Positions 42,644 through 52,797 of a DNA stretch of 64,000 bases are shown in pieces. The notes below the pieces were generated by a model that saw only the letters and a program-made list of their open reading frames with translations, made no database searches and had not been told where the DNA came from. Every line of letters starts with the position of its first letter. Position 1 is the first letter of the stretch. A program made the translations under genes and the position numbers. Source of the DNA: Mycetocola manganoxydans (lineage in GTDB: Bacteria; Actinomycetota; Actinomycetes; Actinomycetales; Microbacteriaceae); NCBI RefSeq assembly GCF_003667545.1, contig NZ_RCUV01000003.1:124001-188000 (forward strand), given 5' to 3'.

Positions 42644-43057
42644 TCAGCGTTGGAATGGCCGCCAGACGACGACCTCGGTGCGCCTCTGGGCGCGGGTTCC
42701 GCTCTTGAGCGGGATGACATCGCCGTGCGCTCCCGCGGCGAAGACTCGTCGACCGGGAGATTTGACGAGTTCTTCAGCCAGCGCGTGTTCGAGTTCGCGA
42801 ACCCGCCCGCGGAGCGCGACGACCTCATTCTCGAGTGCCAGGATCCGGCCGATGCCTTCGAGGCTCACGCCCTCGGCGCTGAGCCGGGCAACCTCACGCA
42901 ACTGGACGACATCCCGCATCGAGTACCGTCGGGACTTTCCGGCGGTGCGGGTGGGAGAGACGAGGCCGAGCCGGTCGTACTGCCGCAGGGTCTGCGGATG
43001 CATTCCGGCCAGCTCGGCCGCCATCGCGATCGCGAAGATCGGCGAATTCTCGTCCAT
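42644..43057 (-). CDS. hspR: HspR, MerR-family heat-shock repressor
   Basis: This 137-residue repressor has a MerR-type HTH (FAIAMAAELAGMHPQTLRQYDRLGL), a wing (PTRTAGKSRRYSMRDVVQLREVARL) and a coiled helix (LALENEVVALRGRVRELEHALAEEL). It binds HAIR sites with DnaK as co-repressor. It is the last gene of the dnaK operon, 5 bases after dnaJ, so it controls its own supply. HAIR sites are visible upstream of dnaK and clpB. Confidence 0.93.
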   Translation of the reverse strand: MDENSPIFAIAMAAELAGMHPQTLRQYDRLGLVSPTRTAGKSRRYSMRDVVQLREVARLSAEGVSLEGIGRILALENEVVALRGRVRELEHALAEELVKSPGRRVFAAGAHGDVIPLKSGTRAQRRTEVVVWRPFQR

Positions 43058-43062
43058 GGTCG

Positions 43063-44049
43063 TTATCCCCTTGCCCGGAGGATCAGGTCGTCACGCGGGT
43101 TCTCGTGCGGTTCGAGTTCGTGGAACTTCTCGAGCGCAGCACGCGCTTCGGCGCTGAGGTGCGACGGGACGGCGACCTGGACAACGGCGAGCAGGTCGCC
43201 GGTGCCCTTCGACGTCGAGACGCCGCGTCCCTTCACCCGGAGAACCCGGCCGGACGGAGTACCGGGTGCGACACGCAGCCGCACCGGTTCGCCTCCGAGG
43301 GTGGGCACTTCGATGGTGGCGCCGAGCGTTGCTTCGACGAACGTGACGGGCACGTTGACCCGGAGGTTCAACCCGTCGCGCTCGAACACCGGGTGCTTGC
43401 GCACCGAGACGGTCAGTACGAGGTCACCGGTGGGGCCACCGTCGGGAGACGGGTGGCCCTTGCCGCGCAGCTTGATCTTCTGCCCGTCGGAGACACCCGC
43501 CGGGATGTTGACCTTGATCGTTCGACCCTCGGCTGTCTGCAGGGTGATCTGGTCACCCTTGGTTGCCGTGAGGAAATCGATCGTGGTGGATGCTGTGACA
43601 TCGCGGCCAGGGGTGGGCCCGCCGAAGCCGCGGTACCCACCGCTCGACTGACCGAAACCACCGCGACCGAAGACACCACCGAGAATGTCTTCGAAGTCGG
43701 CCTGCTGGTAACTGGTGCTCGTCCCGCGCGCGCCGCCTCCGAACATCCCGCCGAAGACGTCGTCGAAGCCGCCGTTCGCTCCACCGCCACCCGGCGCGGT
43801 GAACCGGGCGCCGGAGCCCATGGCCCGGACGGCGTCGTACTCCTTGCGCTGCTCAGGGTCGCTGAGAACCGAGTATGCCTCGCTCAGTTCCTTGAACTTC
43901 GCTTCGGCCTGCTCGTCGCCGGCGTTGGAGTCCGGGTGATACTTGCGGGCAAGCTTGCGGTAGGTCTTCTTCAGGTCAGCGGCGGTGACATCCTTCTTCA
44001 CACCGAGAACCTTGTAGAAGTCCTTGTCGAACCAGTCCTGACTTGCCAT
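43063..44049 (-). CDS. dnaJ: DnaJ-family co-chaperone without zinc finger
   Basis: This 328-residue J protein has a J-domain with the HPD motif (RKYHPDSNAGDEQAEAKF), a Gly/Phe-rich linker (about 80-155) and two C-terminal beta domains (TIKVNIPAGVSDGQKIKLRGKG). The CxxCxGxG zinc-finger repeats of type I DnaJ are absent; the linker passes straight into the first beta domain. By architecture it is a type II (CbpA-like) protein occupying the dnaJ position of the operon. It stimulates the DnaK ATPase. Confidence 0.92.
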   Translation of the reverse strand: MASQDWFDKDFYKVLGVKKDVTAADLKKTYRKLARKYHPDSNAGDEQAEAKFKELSEAYSVLSDPEQRKEYDAVRAMGSGARFTAPGGGGANGGFDDVFGGMFGGGARGTSTSYQQADFEDILGGVFGRGGFGQSSGGYRGFGGPTPGRDVTASTTIDFLTATKGDQITLQTAEGRTIKVNIPAGVSDGQKIKLRGKGHPSPDGGPTGDLVLTVSVRKHPVFERDGLNLRVNVPVTFVEATLGATIEVPTLGGEPVRLRVAPGTPSGRVLRVKGRGVSTSKGTGDLLAVVQVAVPSHLSAEARAALEKFHELEPHENPRDDLILRARG

Positions 44050-44054
44050 CGCGC

Positions 44055-44684
44055 CTACTCAGCGGGAACGGCGACGACAACCTTCGCCGCACGCAGGAGT
44101 GTCGAACCGATGGTGTAACCGGTCTCGACGACGTCGAGAATGGTTTCGGTTTCGACGTCTGGCGTCGGCTGCTGGAAGATCGCCTCGTGGAGGTTGTGGT
44201 CGAAGGGCTCACCCTTCACCCCGAACGGAGCTAGACCGAGCTTCTGAACGCTCGTGCGGAGTTTCGCGGCGATCGCTGAGAACGGGGTGTCGCCCTCGAG
44301 GTCGCCGTGTTTCTCCGCGCGGTCCAGGTCGTCGAGCACGGGCAGGAGCACCTTGACGACGTCACCGGTCAGGCGCTCACGCTCGACCTCGCGGTTCGCC
44401 TCGGTGCGCTTGCGGTAGTTCGCGTACTCGGCGCTGACGCGCTTGAGGTCGACGAGGTGCTCGTGCTCGGGTTCAGCGTCGGCAACACGCTCGGCCTCCG
44501 CGTCGCCGTCGAGGCCGTTGGCCTCCGCTGCGTCGAGGATGTCCTGGACGGTCAGTTCGTCGTCGATTGTTTCGGGCAGTTCCGAGTCCACCTGCGACTC
44601 AGGGTCGGAAGCAATCGCTTCCGACCCCTCGTTCACTGGCTGAACCTCGTCACCGTCTTCTGGAGTCGGGTTCGTGTCAGTCAT
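44055..44684 (-). CDS. grpE: GrpE nucleotide-exchange factor
   Basis: This 209-residue DnaK exchange factor has an acidic disordered N-terminus (about 1-70), a long helix (HLVDLKRVSAEYANYRKRTEANREV) and a C-terminal beta domain ending with the GrpE signature region (GEPFDHNLHEAIFQQPTPDVETETILDVVETGYTIG area). It lies two bases after dnaK and five before dnaJ in one operon. Confidence 0.94.
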   Translation of the reverse strand: MTDTNPTPEDGDEVQPVNEGSEAIASDPESQVDSELPETIDDELTVQDILDAAEANGLDGDAEAERVADAEPEHEHLVDLKRVSAEYANYRKRTEANREVERERLTGDVVKVLLPVLDDLDRAEKHGDLEGDTPFSAIAAKLRTSVQKLGLAPFGVKGEPFDHNLHEAIFQQPTPDVETETILDVVETGYTIGSTLLRAAKVVVAVPAE

Positions 44685-44686
44685 TG

Positions 44687-46549
<1,863 letters not shown>

Positions 46550-46638
46550 GTGTTATTTCTCCTTTAGGACCGGTCAGGGTCTGTTTCGATGTTGGCCGGG
46601 GTACGGCCCGCTAGAAAAGTTCGTGACGCTCACTCATA

Positions 46639-46659
46639 GTTGAGCGGCGATGGCTCAAG
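46639..46659 (-). promoter_or_regulatory. HAIR operator 1 of dnaK
   Basis: GTTGAGC-N7-GCTCAAG is an HspR-type inverted repeat with a 7-bp spacer. It abuts the -10 hexamer of the dnaK promoter, so bound HspR would hinder RNA polymerase. Confidence 0.85.
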
Positions 46660-46685
46660 TTTACCCGAGGTCGTTCTCGTGTCAA
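46658..46685 (-). promoter_or_regulatory. dnaK operon promoter
   Basis: Read on the minus strand, a perfect -35 TTGACA (46685-46680), 16-bp spacer and -10 TAAACT (46663-46658). It lies between the two HAIR sites. The leader is roughly 100 nt. Confidence 0.78.
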
Positions 46686-46700
46686 CTTCTCACGGCAAAT

Positions 46701-46721
46701 CTTGAGCCTTGCTGACTCAAC
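46701..46721 (-). promoter_or_regulatory. HAIR operator 2 of dnaK
   Basis: CTTGAGC-N7-ACTCAAC lies just upstream of the -35. With operator 1 it brackets the promoter, allowing cooperative HspR binding. Confidence 0.85.
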
Positions 46722-46796
46722 TTCTGTCGCCGTTCTCAACGAGAAAGAGGGCGAGCAGGCTTTCGCCCACTCGCCCGTCATTTCGAGCGGATGCCG

Positions 46797-47111
46797 TCAG
46801 TCGGCTCGGCGGACGGCCGCCGCGACTCCCGCCACCACGAGCACGACGCCTCCCGCGACGAGAGCGGCGATCACCCACGTCGTCGGGTCGAGAACGAATG
46901 GGACGATCGCATTGGTCACCATGAAGGCGGCGAACACCAGGAGGATCACACCCCAGAAGATGGTGCCGAAGCGGGGCCGGAGCCGCTCACTGTGTTCGTT
47001 CGACGGGAACGGGGTGTCGGAGCCTGTCGGCTTTGTGCCGAACAGGATCTCCGTGGCATCCGCGTCGCCGGTCGTCGGCGGGAACGGTCGGGTGTCCTGG
47101 TTGTCGGTCAT
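46797..47111 (-). CDS. Small membrane protein with two helices
   Basis: This 104-residue protein has a polar N-terminus of about 48 residues and two hydrophobic helices (FGTIFWGVILLVFAAFMVTN and a Val/Ala-rich one at the end). Its start overlaps the stop of the PspC-domain gene by 4 bases, so both are probably parts of one envelope-stress unit. I do not recognise a named family. Confidence 0.75.
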   Translation of the reverse strand: MTDNQDTRPFPPTTGDADATEILFGTKPTGSDTPFPSNEHSERLRPRFGTIFWGVILLVFAAFMVTNAIVPFVLDPTTWVIAALVAGGVVLVVAGVAAAVRRAD

Positions 47112-48649
47112 CGGGAACTCCTTCGGGTGTCGCTGATGTCGACGCTTCCGGCGCCGAGCCAGATTCGGACGGTTGTTGTGTCGCTGTCGGACGTATTGCC
47201 GAACCGGACGACCTCGCGGTAGAGCGGAGCGCCGCGCTCCCGCAGGTCGCCGCCGTCATCGGTGTAGCTGACCCCGGCGACACCTCCGGAGACTTCGAGG
47301 ATCACGGGCACGTCGTCCGGGAGTTCGAGGTCGACGGTTCCCGCGCCGAGCCAGAGCTCCACGAGCCCGCCGGTTTCCGCGCCGCGGTCGTCGAGCCCGG
47401 TCAGGTCGAGCGTCGGCGACCCCGCCCCCATCGTGAATCCGGTCGAGGTGCCTGGAGCCGCGTCTGTCACCTCCCAGACCCTGTCCCCAACGGCTGCGAT
47501 GGAGGTGCCACGGGGGAAGACTCCGACGAAGAGCAGCACGAGGATCGCGACGATGGCGAAGAACCCGAGCGCGCCGCTCTCCTTTCCGAGGATGCCGGAA
47601 AGGATCGTCGCGAGGGCGATCACCGCGAGCGCTCCGCCGACGCCGATGAGGAGAGCCGTGTCCGAGAACTCGGTGTAGCCGAGCCCGATTGTGAGGAACA
47701 CTCCTGCAAGGAGCGACAAGCCCAGCGAGATCGAGACGAAGGCAGCTCCTGGCTGACGCCGGCGGTATCGTTCCTCGTGCTCACGACGGAGACGGGCACG
47801 CTCGGCGTCACGAATCCGGCGCTGTGCTTCTTTTTCCGCCGCGTTCCGCGACGGATCCCAGACCGCACCGATCACGGTCGGGGATGCACCCGCTGCGCCG
47901 TGTGCCGCTTCGGGGCTTTCGTACCAGACGCCGGACGGTGTGGCGCTTCCGCTGGTCGCCGCGAAGGCGTCACCGGTGCCGGTGCCCGGGTCCGCGCTCG
48001 GCGGAGCGTCGGTGGAGCCTGCGCCAGACGTCGCGTCGCTTGCCGCACCCGTGGCATCCGCAGTGGGAGGGACAGTTGGTGCTGCTGCGTTCATCCAGAA
48101 GTCCTCGTGCGAGCGGGGTGTCTGAGCGGGCGCGGCGGGAGCACCCTCGGTCACACGCTTGGCGATGACCACGGTGAGCCAGACCAGGCCGGCGAGAAGA
48201 GCGAGGATCCAGCCGGTGCGGAAGGTGGACTCGAGCCACTCCGGCATGTTCCAGAAGTCCGGCGTGCCCTGCCACCACAACCCACGCATGAACGGCAGGA
48301 AGGTGAGGCCGATGAGCACGATGATGGCCACCGCCGCCGGATCGAAGATGCCCTTGAGCGCCCGCTCGGTGTGGATGCGTCCTGAGCTGTCGGGAAGCAG
48401 AGCCCAGGCGACCGCATAGAAGAAGAGGATAGGACCGCCGAGCAGGGCGATGACCAGGATGATGCCGCGGATGATGAGTGGGTCGAGGCGCGTGTGCGCT
48501 GCGATGCCGCCGGCGACACCGGCGAGCCAGCGGTCGTCCGAACGGGTGATGCCGATGCTGCGGATCCAGTCGAAGAAATTCGCGGGAGGCGGCGGCGCGG
48601 CCGGACCGGCCGAAGCCGGTGCGCCAGAGGGGAAAGGTGCGTCGTTCAT
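47108..48649 (-). CDS. PspC-domain membrane protein with C-terminal LiaF/ToastRack-like domain
   Basis: This 513-residue protein has an N-terminal PspC domain (RSDDRWLAGVAGGIAAHTRLDPLIIRG region, about 35-95), further helices, a Pro/Ala/Ser/Thr-rich linker (about 165-265) and a basic RERARLRREHEERYRRR-like stretch. Four helices and a C-terminal beta domain (ELWLGAGTVDLELPDDVPVI, WLGAGSVDIS) like LiaF/ToastRack follow. The ATG at 48649 begins this architecture; the frame stays open far upstream over the divergent kinase and is rejected there. It is likely an envelope-stress sensor partnered with the divergent PspC-kinase. Confidence 0.82.
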   Translation of the reverse strand: MNDAPFPSGAPASAGPAAPPPPANFFDWIRSIGITRSDDRWLAGVAGGIAAHTRLDPLIIRGIILVIALLGGPILFFYAVAWALLPDSSGRIHTERALKGIFDPAAVAIIVLIGLTFLPFMRGLWWQGTPDFWNMPEWLESTFRTGWILALLAGLVWLTVVIAKRVTEGAPAAPAQTPRSHEDFWMNAAAPTVPPTADATGAASDATSGAGSTDAPPSADPGTGTGDAFAATSGSATPSGVWYESPEAAHGAAGASPTVIGAVWDPSRNAAEKEAQRRIRDAERARLRREHEERYRRRQPGAAFVSISLGLSLLAGVFLTIGLGYTEFSDTALLIGVGGALAVIALATILSGILGKESGALGFFAIVAILVLLFVGVFPRGTSIAAVGDRVWEVTDAAPGTSTGFTMGAGSPTLDLTGLDDRGAETGGLVELWLGAGTVDLELPDDVPVILEVSGGVAGVSYTDDGGDLRERGAPLYREVVRFGNTSDSDTTTVRIWLGAGSVDISDTRRSSR

Positions 48650-48763
48650 GGTCTCGAGTCTGGCCTCCACCCGACACCCGAACCATGGGGTATCCCCCTG
48701 ACCTGACCCTGAGATCCGCGACGAGGGTCCCTGACCGGGCCGCCGGAGTGCTTGGATTGCAGC

Positions 48764-49981
48764 ATGGACACCCCTCGCTTGATCCGGCCGCGCGTGCGGC
48801 TCGTCGGCGGCGTGTGTGCCGGGTTCGCCGAGCACACCGGGCTGCCGTTGCCTGTGGTGCGCACGGTGACCGTGCTGTTGACGGTCTGCGGCGGCGCCGG
48901 CGCCCTTCTGTATGCGTGGTTGTGGGCGACGACCCCCGTCGCTGAGAACTCGGCCGATCCCCTCAAGAACGTTCTCACCCGTCCGACGGATGCCGCCTCG
49001 GCGGATTCCGGCCGGGTCCGGTCCGCTCCCGTGACCGAGATCCTTCTCGGGGTCGCGCTTCTCGCAGCAGCGGCGGCCCTCGTCGCATCGAGGCTCGGAG
49101 TGGATGTTCCGCTTGCGTTCGTCATCCCTGCGATCGTGGTTCTCTCCGGAGCGGGGCTCGCATGGCGGCAGTTCGATGATCTGCGACAGCAACGCTCCTC
49201 ATCGTCATCGGCTCTGCTGGTTCGGGCGCTTGGCGCGCTCGTGCTCGTGGCCCTCGGCATCCTGCTGTTCTTCGTCACCGGTGAGGAACCGAACGTCTGG
49301 ACGGTGTTCACCGCCGCGATCGCCGTGCTGTTCGGGGTGGCCATCGTCGTCGCGCCGTGGCTCGTGCGACTGACCCGCGACCTCGCGGACGAACGAGCGG
49401 CGCGCGTGCGTGAGGCCGACCGGGCCGAGATCGCGGCGCACCTTCACGACTCGGTGCTGCAGACGCTGGCGCTGATCCAGCAGAAGGCCGATCCTTCGAG
49501 CGAAGCGTCACGGCTCGCCCGCGCGCAGGAACGGGAGCTGCGGGACTGGCTGTTCGCCGGCTCACCGGCGTCGAGCGTGGATCTCGCCGCGGAGTTGCGC
49601 CGGATTGCCGCGGTGATCGAGCAGGAGTACGCCGCCCAGATCGACGTCGTGTCCGCCGGGCAGAGTCCTCCCTCGGTTCCGGACGCCCTGCTCGGCGCGG
49701 CCAGGGAGGCGATGCTCAATGCGGCACGGCACGCGGGAGGAATGGTGTCGGTGTTCCTCGAGTCCTCGCCCACCGCCGTCGATCTCACCGTCACCGACCG
49801 GGGTCCAGGCCTCGTGCTCGACGACATCCCCGCAGACCGGATGGGCGTTCGCGAGTCGATACTCGGTCGCATGCACCGGATCGGCGGAACCGCCGAGCTC
49901 GTCCCCGGGCCGGGCGGGACAGGCACCGAAGTCCGCCTTTCCCTCCCCCTGAACGCTGGAGTACACCATGTCGAGTCCTGA
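48764..49981 (+). CDS. PspC-domain sensor histidine kinase
   Basis: This 405-residue kinase carries a PspC domain at its N-terminus (RLVGGVCAGFAEHTGLPLPVVRTVTV) and further helices (about 90-215). A HisKA_3-like domain follows with phosphoacceptor H228 in AAHLHDSVLQTLALIQ, then an ATPase domain (AAREAMLNAARHAGG, GPGLVLDDIPADRMGVRESI). The ATG at 48764 is chosen; TTG codons a few positions upstream add nothing conserved. It overlaps its response regulator by 14 bases and is divergent from a second PspC gene. Envelope stress is the likely signal. Confidence 0.87.
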   Translation: MDTPRLIRPRVRLVGGVCAGFAEHTGLPLPVVRTVTVLLTVCGGAGALLYAWLWATTPVAENSADPLKNVLTRPTDAASADSGRVRSAPVTEILLGVALLAAAAALVASRLGVDVPLAFVIPAIVVLSGAGLAWRQFDDLRQQRSSSSSALLVRALGALVLVALGILLFFVTGEEPNVWTVFTAAIAVLFGVAIVVAPWLVRLTRDLADERAARVREADRAEIAAHLHDSVLQTLALIQQKADPSSEASRLARAQERELRDWLFAGSPASSVDLAAELRRIAAVIEQEYAAQIDVVSAGQSPPSVPDALLGAAREAMLNAARHAGGMVSVFLESSPTAVDLTVTDRGPGLVLDDIPADRMGVRESILGRMHRIGGTAELVPGPGGTGTEVRLSLPLNAGVHHVES

Positions 49982-50636
49982 GAACCGTGAACTCACCGTC
50001 GTGATCGTCGACGACCATTCCATCTTCCGGTCGGGGCTTCGCGCCGACCTGGCCGACGACATCCGTGTTCTCGGCGAAGCGGCAACCGTCGACGAAGCCG
50101 TCGACCTCGTCGTCGCGACGGGGCCGCGCGTGGTCCTTCTCGACGTGCACCTTCCCGGTGGGGCGGGCGGCGGCGGTGCCGAGGTCATTCGCCGGGCGGC
50201 GCAGCAGGCACCGAACACACGGTTCCTGGCATTGAGTGTGTCCGACGCGGCCGACGATGTCGTGACCGTCATCAGGAGCGGCGCCCGCGGGTACATCACC
50301 AAGAGTGCGTCCGGTGCGGATGTGTCGGATGCCGCACGGCGCGTCGCCGAGGGAGACGCCGTGTTCTCGCCCCGGCTCGCCGGCTTCGTCCTCGATGCGT
50401 TCGGGGCGGTCTCGGGCGAGACGGCCGAGGCATCCGACGAATTGGATCGACTTTCCGCCCGAGAGCAGGAGGTCATGCGTTTGATCGCCCGTGGCTATGC
50501 CTACAAGGAGGTCGCAACGTCGCTGTTCATCTCGGTGAAGACGGTCGAGACGCACGTGTCGAGCGTGCTCCGCAAGCTGCAGCTGTCGTCGAGGCACGAA
50601 CTCACGGCGTGGGCTCTTGAGCGCAAACTGCTCTGA
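49968..50636 (+). CDS. Response regulator, NarL/LuxR-HTH family, partner of the PspC kinase
   Basis: This 222-residue regulator has a receiver domain with D15-D16, phosphoacceptor D59 (VVLLDVHLPGG) and the conserved Lys in YITKSASG. A LuxR HTH follows from about residue 160 (LSAREQEVMRLIARGYAYKEVA ... VETHVSSVLRKLQL). The ATG lies inside the kinase gene (14-base overlap), so the two are translated together. Its targets may include the divergent PspC operon, as in LiaRS- or PspC-type circuits. Confidence 0.9.
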   Translation: MSSPENRELTVVIVDDHSIFRSGLRADLADDIRVLGEAATVDEAVDLVVATGPRVVLLDVHLPGGAGGGGAEVIRRAAQQAPNTRFLALSVSDAADDVVTVIRSGARGYITKSASGADVSDAARRVAEGDAVFSPRLAGFVLDAFGAVSGETAEASDELDRLSAREQEVMRLIARGYAYKEVATSLFISVKTVETHVSSVLRKLQLSSRHELTAWALERKLL

Positions 50637-50679
50637 GTGCGGCGCGGCGAATGTTCGCCGCTGCGAAACCGGGAACCAC

Positions 50680-50685
50680 TAGCCT
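50680..50685 (+). promoter_or_regulatory. predicted leaderless -10 element of the UMF1-type MFS gene
   Basis: TAGCCT is followed by 6 nt and the ATG at 50692. No Shine-Dalgarno or -35 is seen. Confidence 0.5.
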
Positions 50686-50691
50686 GACCTC

Positions 50692-52029
50692 ATGACGACC
50701 AACGCCAACGACGGCAACGCCACTGTCGCCCCCGCTCTCTCCGAGGCGCCAGCCACGATCGATTCGAAGCAGGTCCTCGCCTGGGGCCTGTGGGACTGGG
50801 GCTCAGCCGCGTTCAATGCCGTCGTCACGACGTTCGTCTTCACCGTCTATCTCACCTCGGAGGCGTTCGGCCAGGAAGCCGCCGTCTCCGCACAGCTGGG
50901 CTGGGCCCTCGCAGGGGCGGGACTGCTCATCGCCCTGCTCGCCCCGGTGACCGGCCAGCGCTCGGACAGCGCCGGGCGCCGCAAGTTCTGGCTCGCGATC
51001 AACACCTACATCGTCGTTGCGATCACCGCTGGCATGTTCTTCGTGCAACCCGATCCGAGCTTCCTCTGGCTCGGACTTCTGCTCGTCGCCGCGGGCAACG
51101 TGTTCTTCGAGTTCGCCGGTGTGAACTACAACGCCATGCTCGCGCAGGTTTCCACCCCGAAAACGATCGGGCGGGTTTCCGGAGTCGGGTGGGGCCTCGG
51201 CTATCTCGGTGGCATCGTGCTGTTGCTCATCGTGTACTTCGGACTGATCCAGCCCGACGTCGGCATCTTCGGAATCACCGGCGAAGGTGCAATGGATGTG
51301 CGCGTCACGGTGCTCGTTTCGGCGATCTGGTTCGGCCTGTTTGCGCTCCCCGTCCTGCTCAGCGTCCCAGAGTACGAGGGTGTCGGTGCGCGCCGCGCGA
51401 AGGTCGGCTTCATCGCCTCGTACCCGCGGCTCTTCAGCGACATCAGGAAGCTCTGGAACGAAAGCCGCCAGACCGTGTACTTCCTCCTGGCAAGTGCCGT
51501 CTTCCGTGACGGACTCGCCGGGGTGTTCACCTTCGGCGGCGTCCTGGCGGCCGGCTGGTTCGGTTTCTCCCCCGGTGAGGTGATCATCTTCGCGATCGGC
51601 GCGAACGTCGTTGCGGGCATCTCGACCATCACCGTCGGTCTGCTCGACGACAAGCTCGGGGCGAAACCGGTGATCGTGGGTTCTTTGATCGGCCTCGTCG
51701 TCGCCGGGCTCGCCGTGTTCTTCCTGCACGACGGCGGCGCCATCATGTTCTGGATCTTCGGTCTCGCCCTGTGCCTTTTCGTCGGCCCCGCCCAGTCCGC
51801 CTCGCGGTCATTCCTGGCGCGGCTGATCCCGGCCGGACGCGAGGGAGAGGTCTTCGGTCTCTACGCCACGACGGGTCGCGCCGTGTCGTTCCTCGCTCCG
51901 ACCGCGTTCGCGCTGTTCATCACCATCGGTGGCGAACAATACTGGGGAATCCTCGGCATCATTCTCGTGATTTTCATCGGACTTCTGTTGCTTCTTCCTG
52001 TGCAGGCGAAGCAGGAACGTCTGAGGTAG
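50692..52029 (+). CDS. MFS transporter of the UMF1/Atg22 family
   Basis: This 445-residue membrane protein has 12 predicted helices and the N-terminal WGLWDWGSAAFNAVVTTFVFTVYL motif, diagnostic of the UMF1/Atg22-like (vacuole effluxer) MFS group. GPAQSASRSFLARLIPAGREGEVFGLYATTGRA in the second half confirms it. In bacteria the substrate is unknown; amino-acid efflux is suggested by the yeast family member. It appears monocistronic with a leaderless start. Confidence 0.87.
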   Translation: MTTNANDGNATVAPALSEAPATIDSKQVLAWGLWDWGSAAFNAVVTTFVFTVYLTSEAFGQEAAVSAQLGWALAGAGLLIALLAPVTGQRSDSAGRRKFWLAINTYIVVAITAGMFFVQPDPSFLWLGLLLVAAGNVFFEFAGVNYNAMLAQVSTPKTIGRVSGVGWGLGYLGGIVLLLIVYFGLIQPDVGIFGITGEGAMDVRVTVLVSAIWFGLFALPVLLSVPEYEGVGARRAKVGFIASYPRLFSDIRKLWNESRQTVYFLLASAVFRDGLAGVFTFGGVLAAGWFGFSPGEVIIFAIGANVVAGISTITVGLLDDKLGAKPVIVGSLIGLVVAGLAVFFLHDGGAIMFWIFGLALCLFVGPAQSASRSFLARLIPAGREGEVFGLYATTGRAVSFLAPTAFALFITIGGEQYWGILGIILVIFIGLLLLLPVQAKQERLR

Positions 52030-52052
52030 CCCGCCGCAGCATCCCCGAAAGA

Positions 52053-52058
52053 TAGGAT
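52053..52058 (+). promoter_or_regulatory. predicted leaderless -10 element of the FadR-type regulator gene
   Basis: TAGGAT is followed by 6 nt and the ATG at 52065. Confidence 0.5.
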
Positions 52059-52064
52059 CTCTGC

Positions 52065-52739
52065 ATGGCGGTCACTGACGAGGCAATCCTCAAGATCAAA
52101 GAGATGATTCTCACGGGCGAACTCGGGCCCGGTGACCGGCTTCCCCCGGAGAAGGAACTTTCCGAACGCCTCGGCCTGTCACGCAGTTCGATGCGCGAGG
52201 CGGTGAAGGCCCTCGAGGTCATCCGTGTGCTCGACGTCCGCAGGGGCGACGGCACCTACGTCACGAGCCTTGAGCCTCGGCTGCTGCTCGAGGCGATGTC
52301 GTTCGTCGTCGACCTGCACGACGATTCGTCGATCCTCGAACTGTTCGCCGTCCGTCGCATCCTCGAACCCGCTGCCGTCGCCCTCGCAACACAGCACATG
52401 ACGGATGCCACGGTGAGCGGCCTGCGCGCACAGATCGCGTCTGTCGACCACAGCACCGACGTCGAGGGACTCGTTGCCCACGACCTCGAGTTCCACAAGG
52501 CGATCGTGGACACCGCGGGCAACGGGTACCTCGCGAGCCTCATCGAATCGCTCTCGAGTCACACCGTGCGGGCGCGGATCTGGCGCGGCCTGACCCAGGA
52601 GAACTCCGTCGATCGCACTCTCGCCGAGCACCGCGGCATCGTCGACGCCCTCGAGCGCGGCGACGCCGACCTTGCCCAGGCGCTCACGATCGTGCATATC
52701 TCCGGTGTGGAGCAGTGGCTCCGCGACGCCGTCAGCTGA
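52065..52739 (+). CDS. GntR regulator of the FadR/FCD subfamily
   Basis: This 224-residue regulator has an N-terminal winged HTH (LKIKEMILTGELGPGDRLPPEKELSER-type start, LSRSSMREAVKALEVI) and a helical FCD ligand domain (AVRRILEPAAVALAT, HDLEFHKAIVDTAGN, LAEHRGIVDALERGD) with the usual Asp/His metal ligands. FCD regulators often respond to sugar acids or 2-oxo acids. It lies beside the aldolase gene and the GntR sugar locus and may take part in their control; this is inference from position. Confidence 0.87.
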   Translation: MAVTDEAILKIKEMILTGELGPGDRLPPEKELSERLGLSRSSMREAVKALEVIRVLDVRRGDGTYVTSLEPRLLLEAMSFVVDLHDDSSILELFAVRRILEPAAVALATQHMTDATVSGLRAQIASVDHSTDVEGLVAHDLEFHKAIVDTAGNGYLASLIESLSSHTVRARIWRGLTQENSVDRTLAEHRGIVDALERGDADLAQALTIVHISGVEQWLRDAVS

Positions 52740-52778
52740 CGTCAGAGCCAGGGGCTGAGTGCCTCAATCCCTGAGTGG

Positions 52779-52797
52779 GGCGGGTCAGGAACCCGCC
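52779..52797. terminator. possible short terminator hairpin between convergent genes
   Basis: GGCGGGT pairs with ACCCGCC around a 5-nt loop and overlaps the stop codon of the minus-strand aldolase. There is no T-run. Weak support. Confidence 0.3.

Noticed and set aside
48650-49192. Extended N-terminus of the PspC protein
   Set aside because: The extension is antisense to the divergent PspC-kinase. The PspC domain begins shortly after the ATG at 48649.
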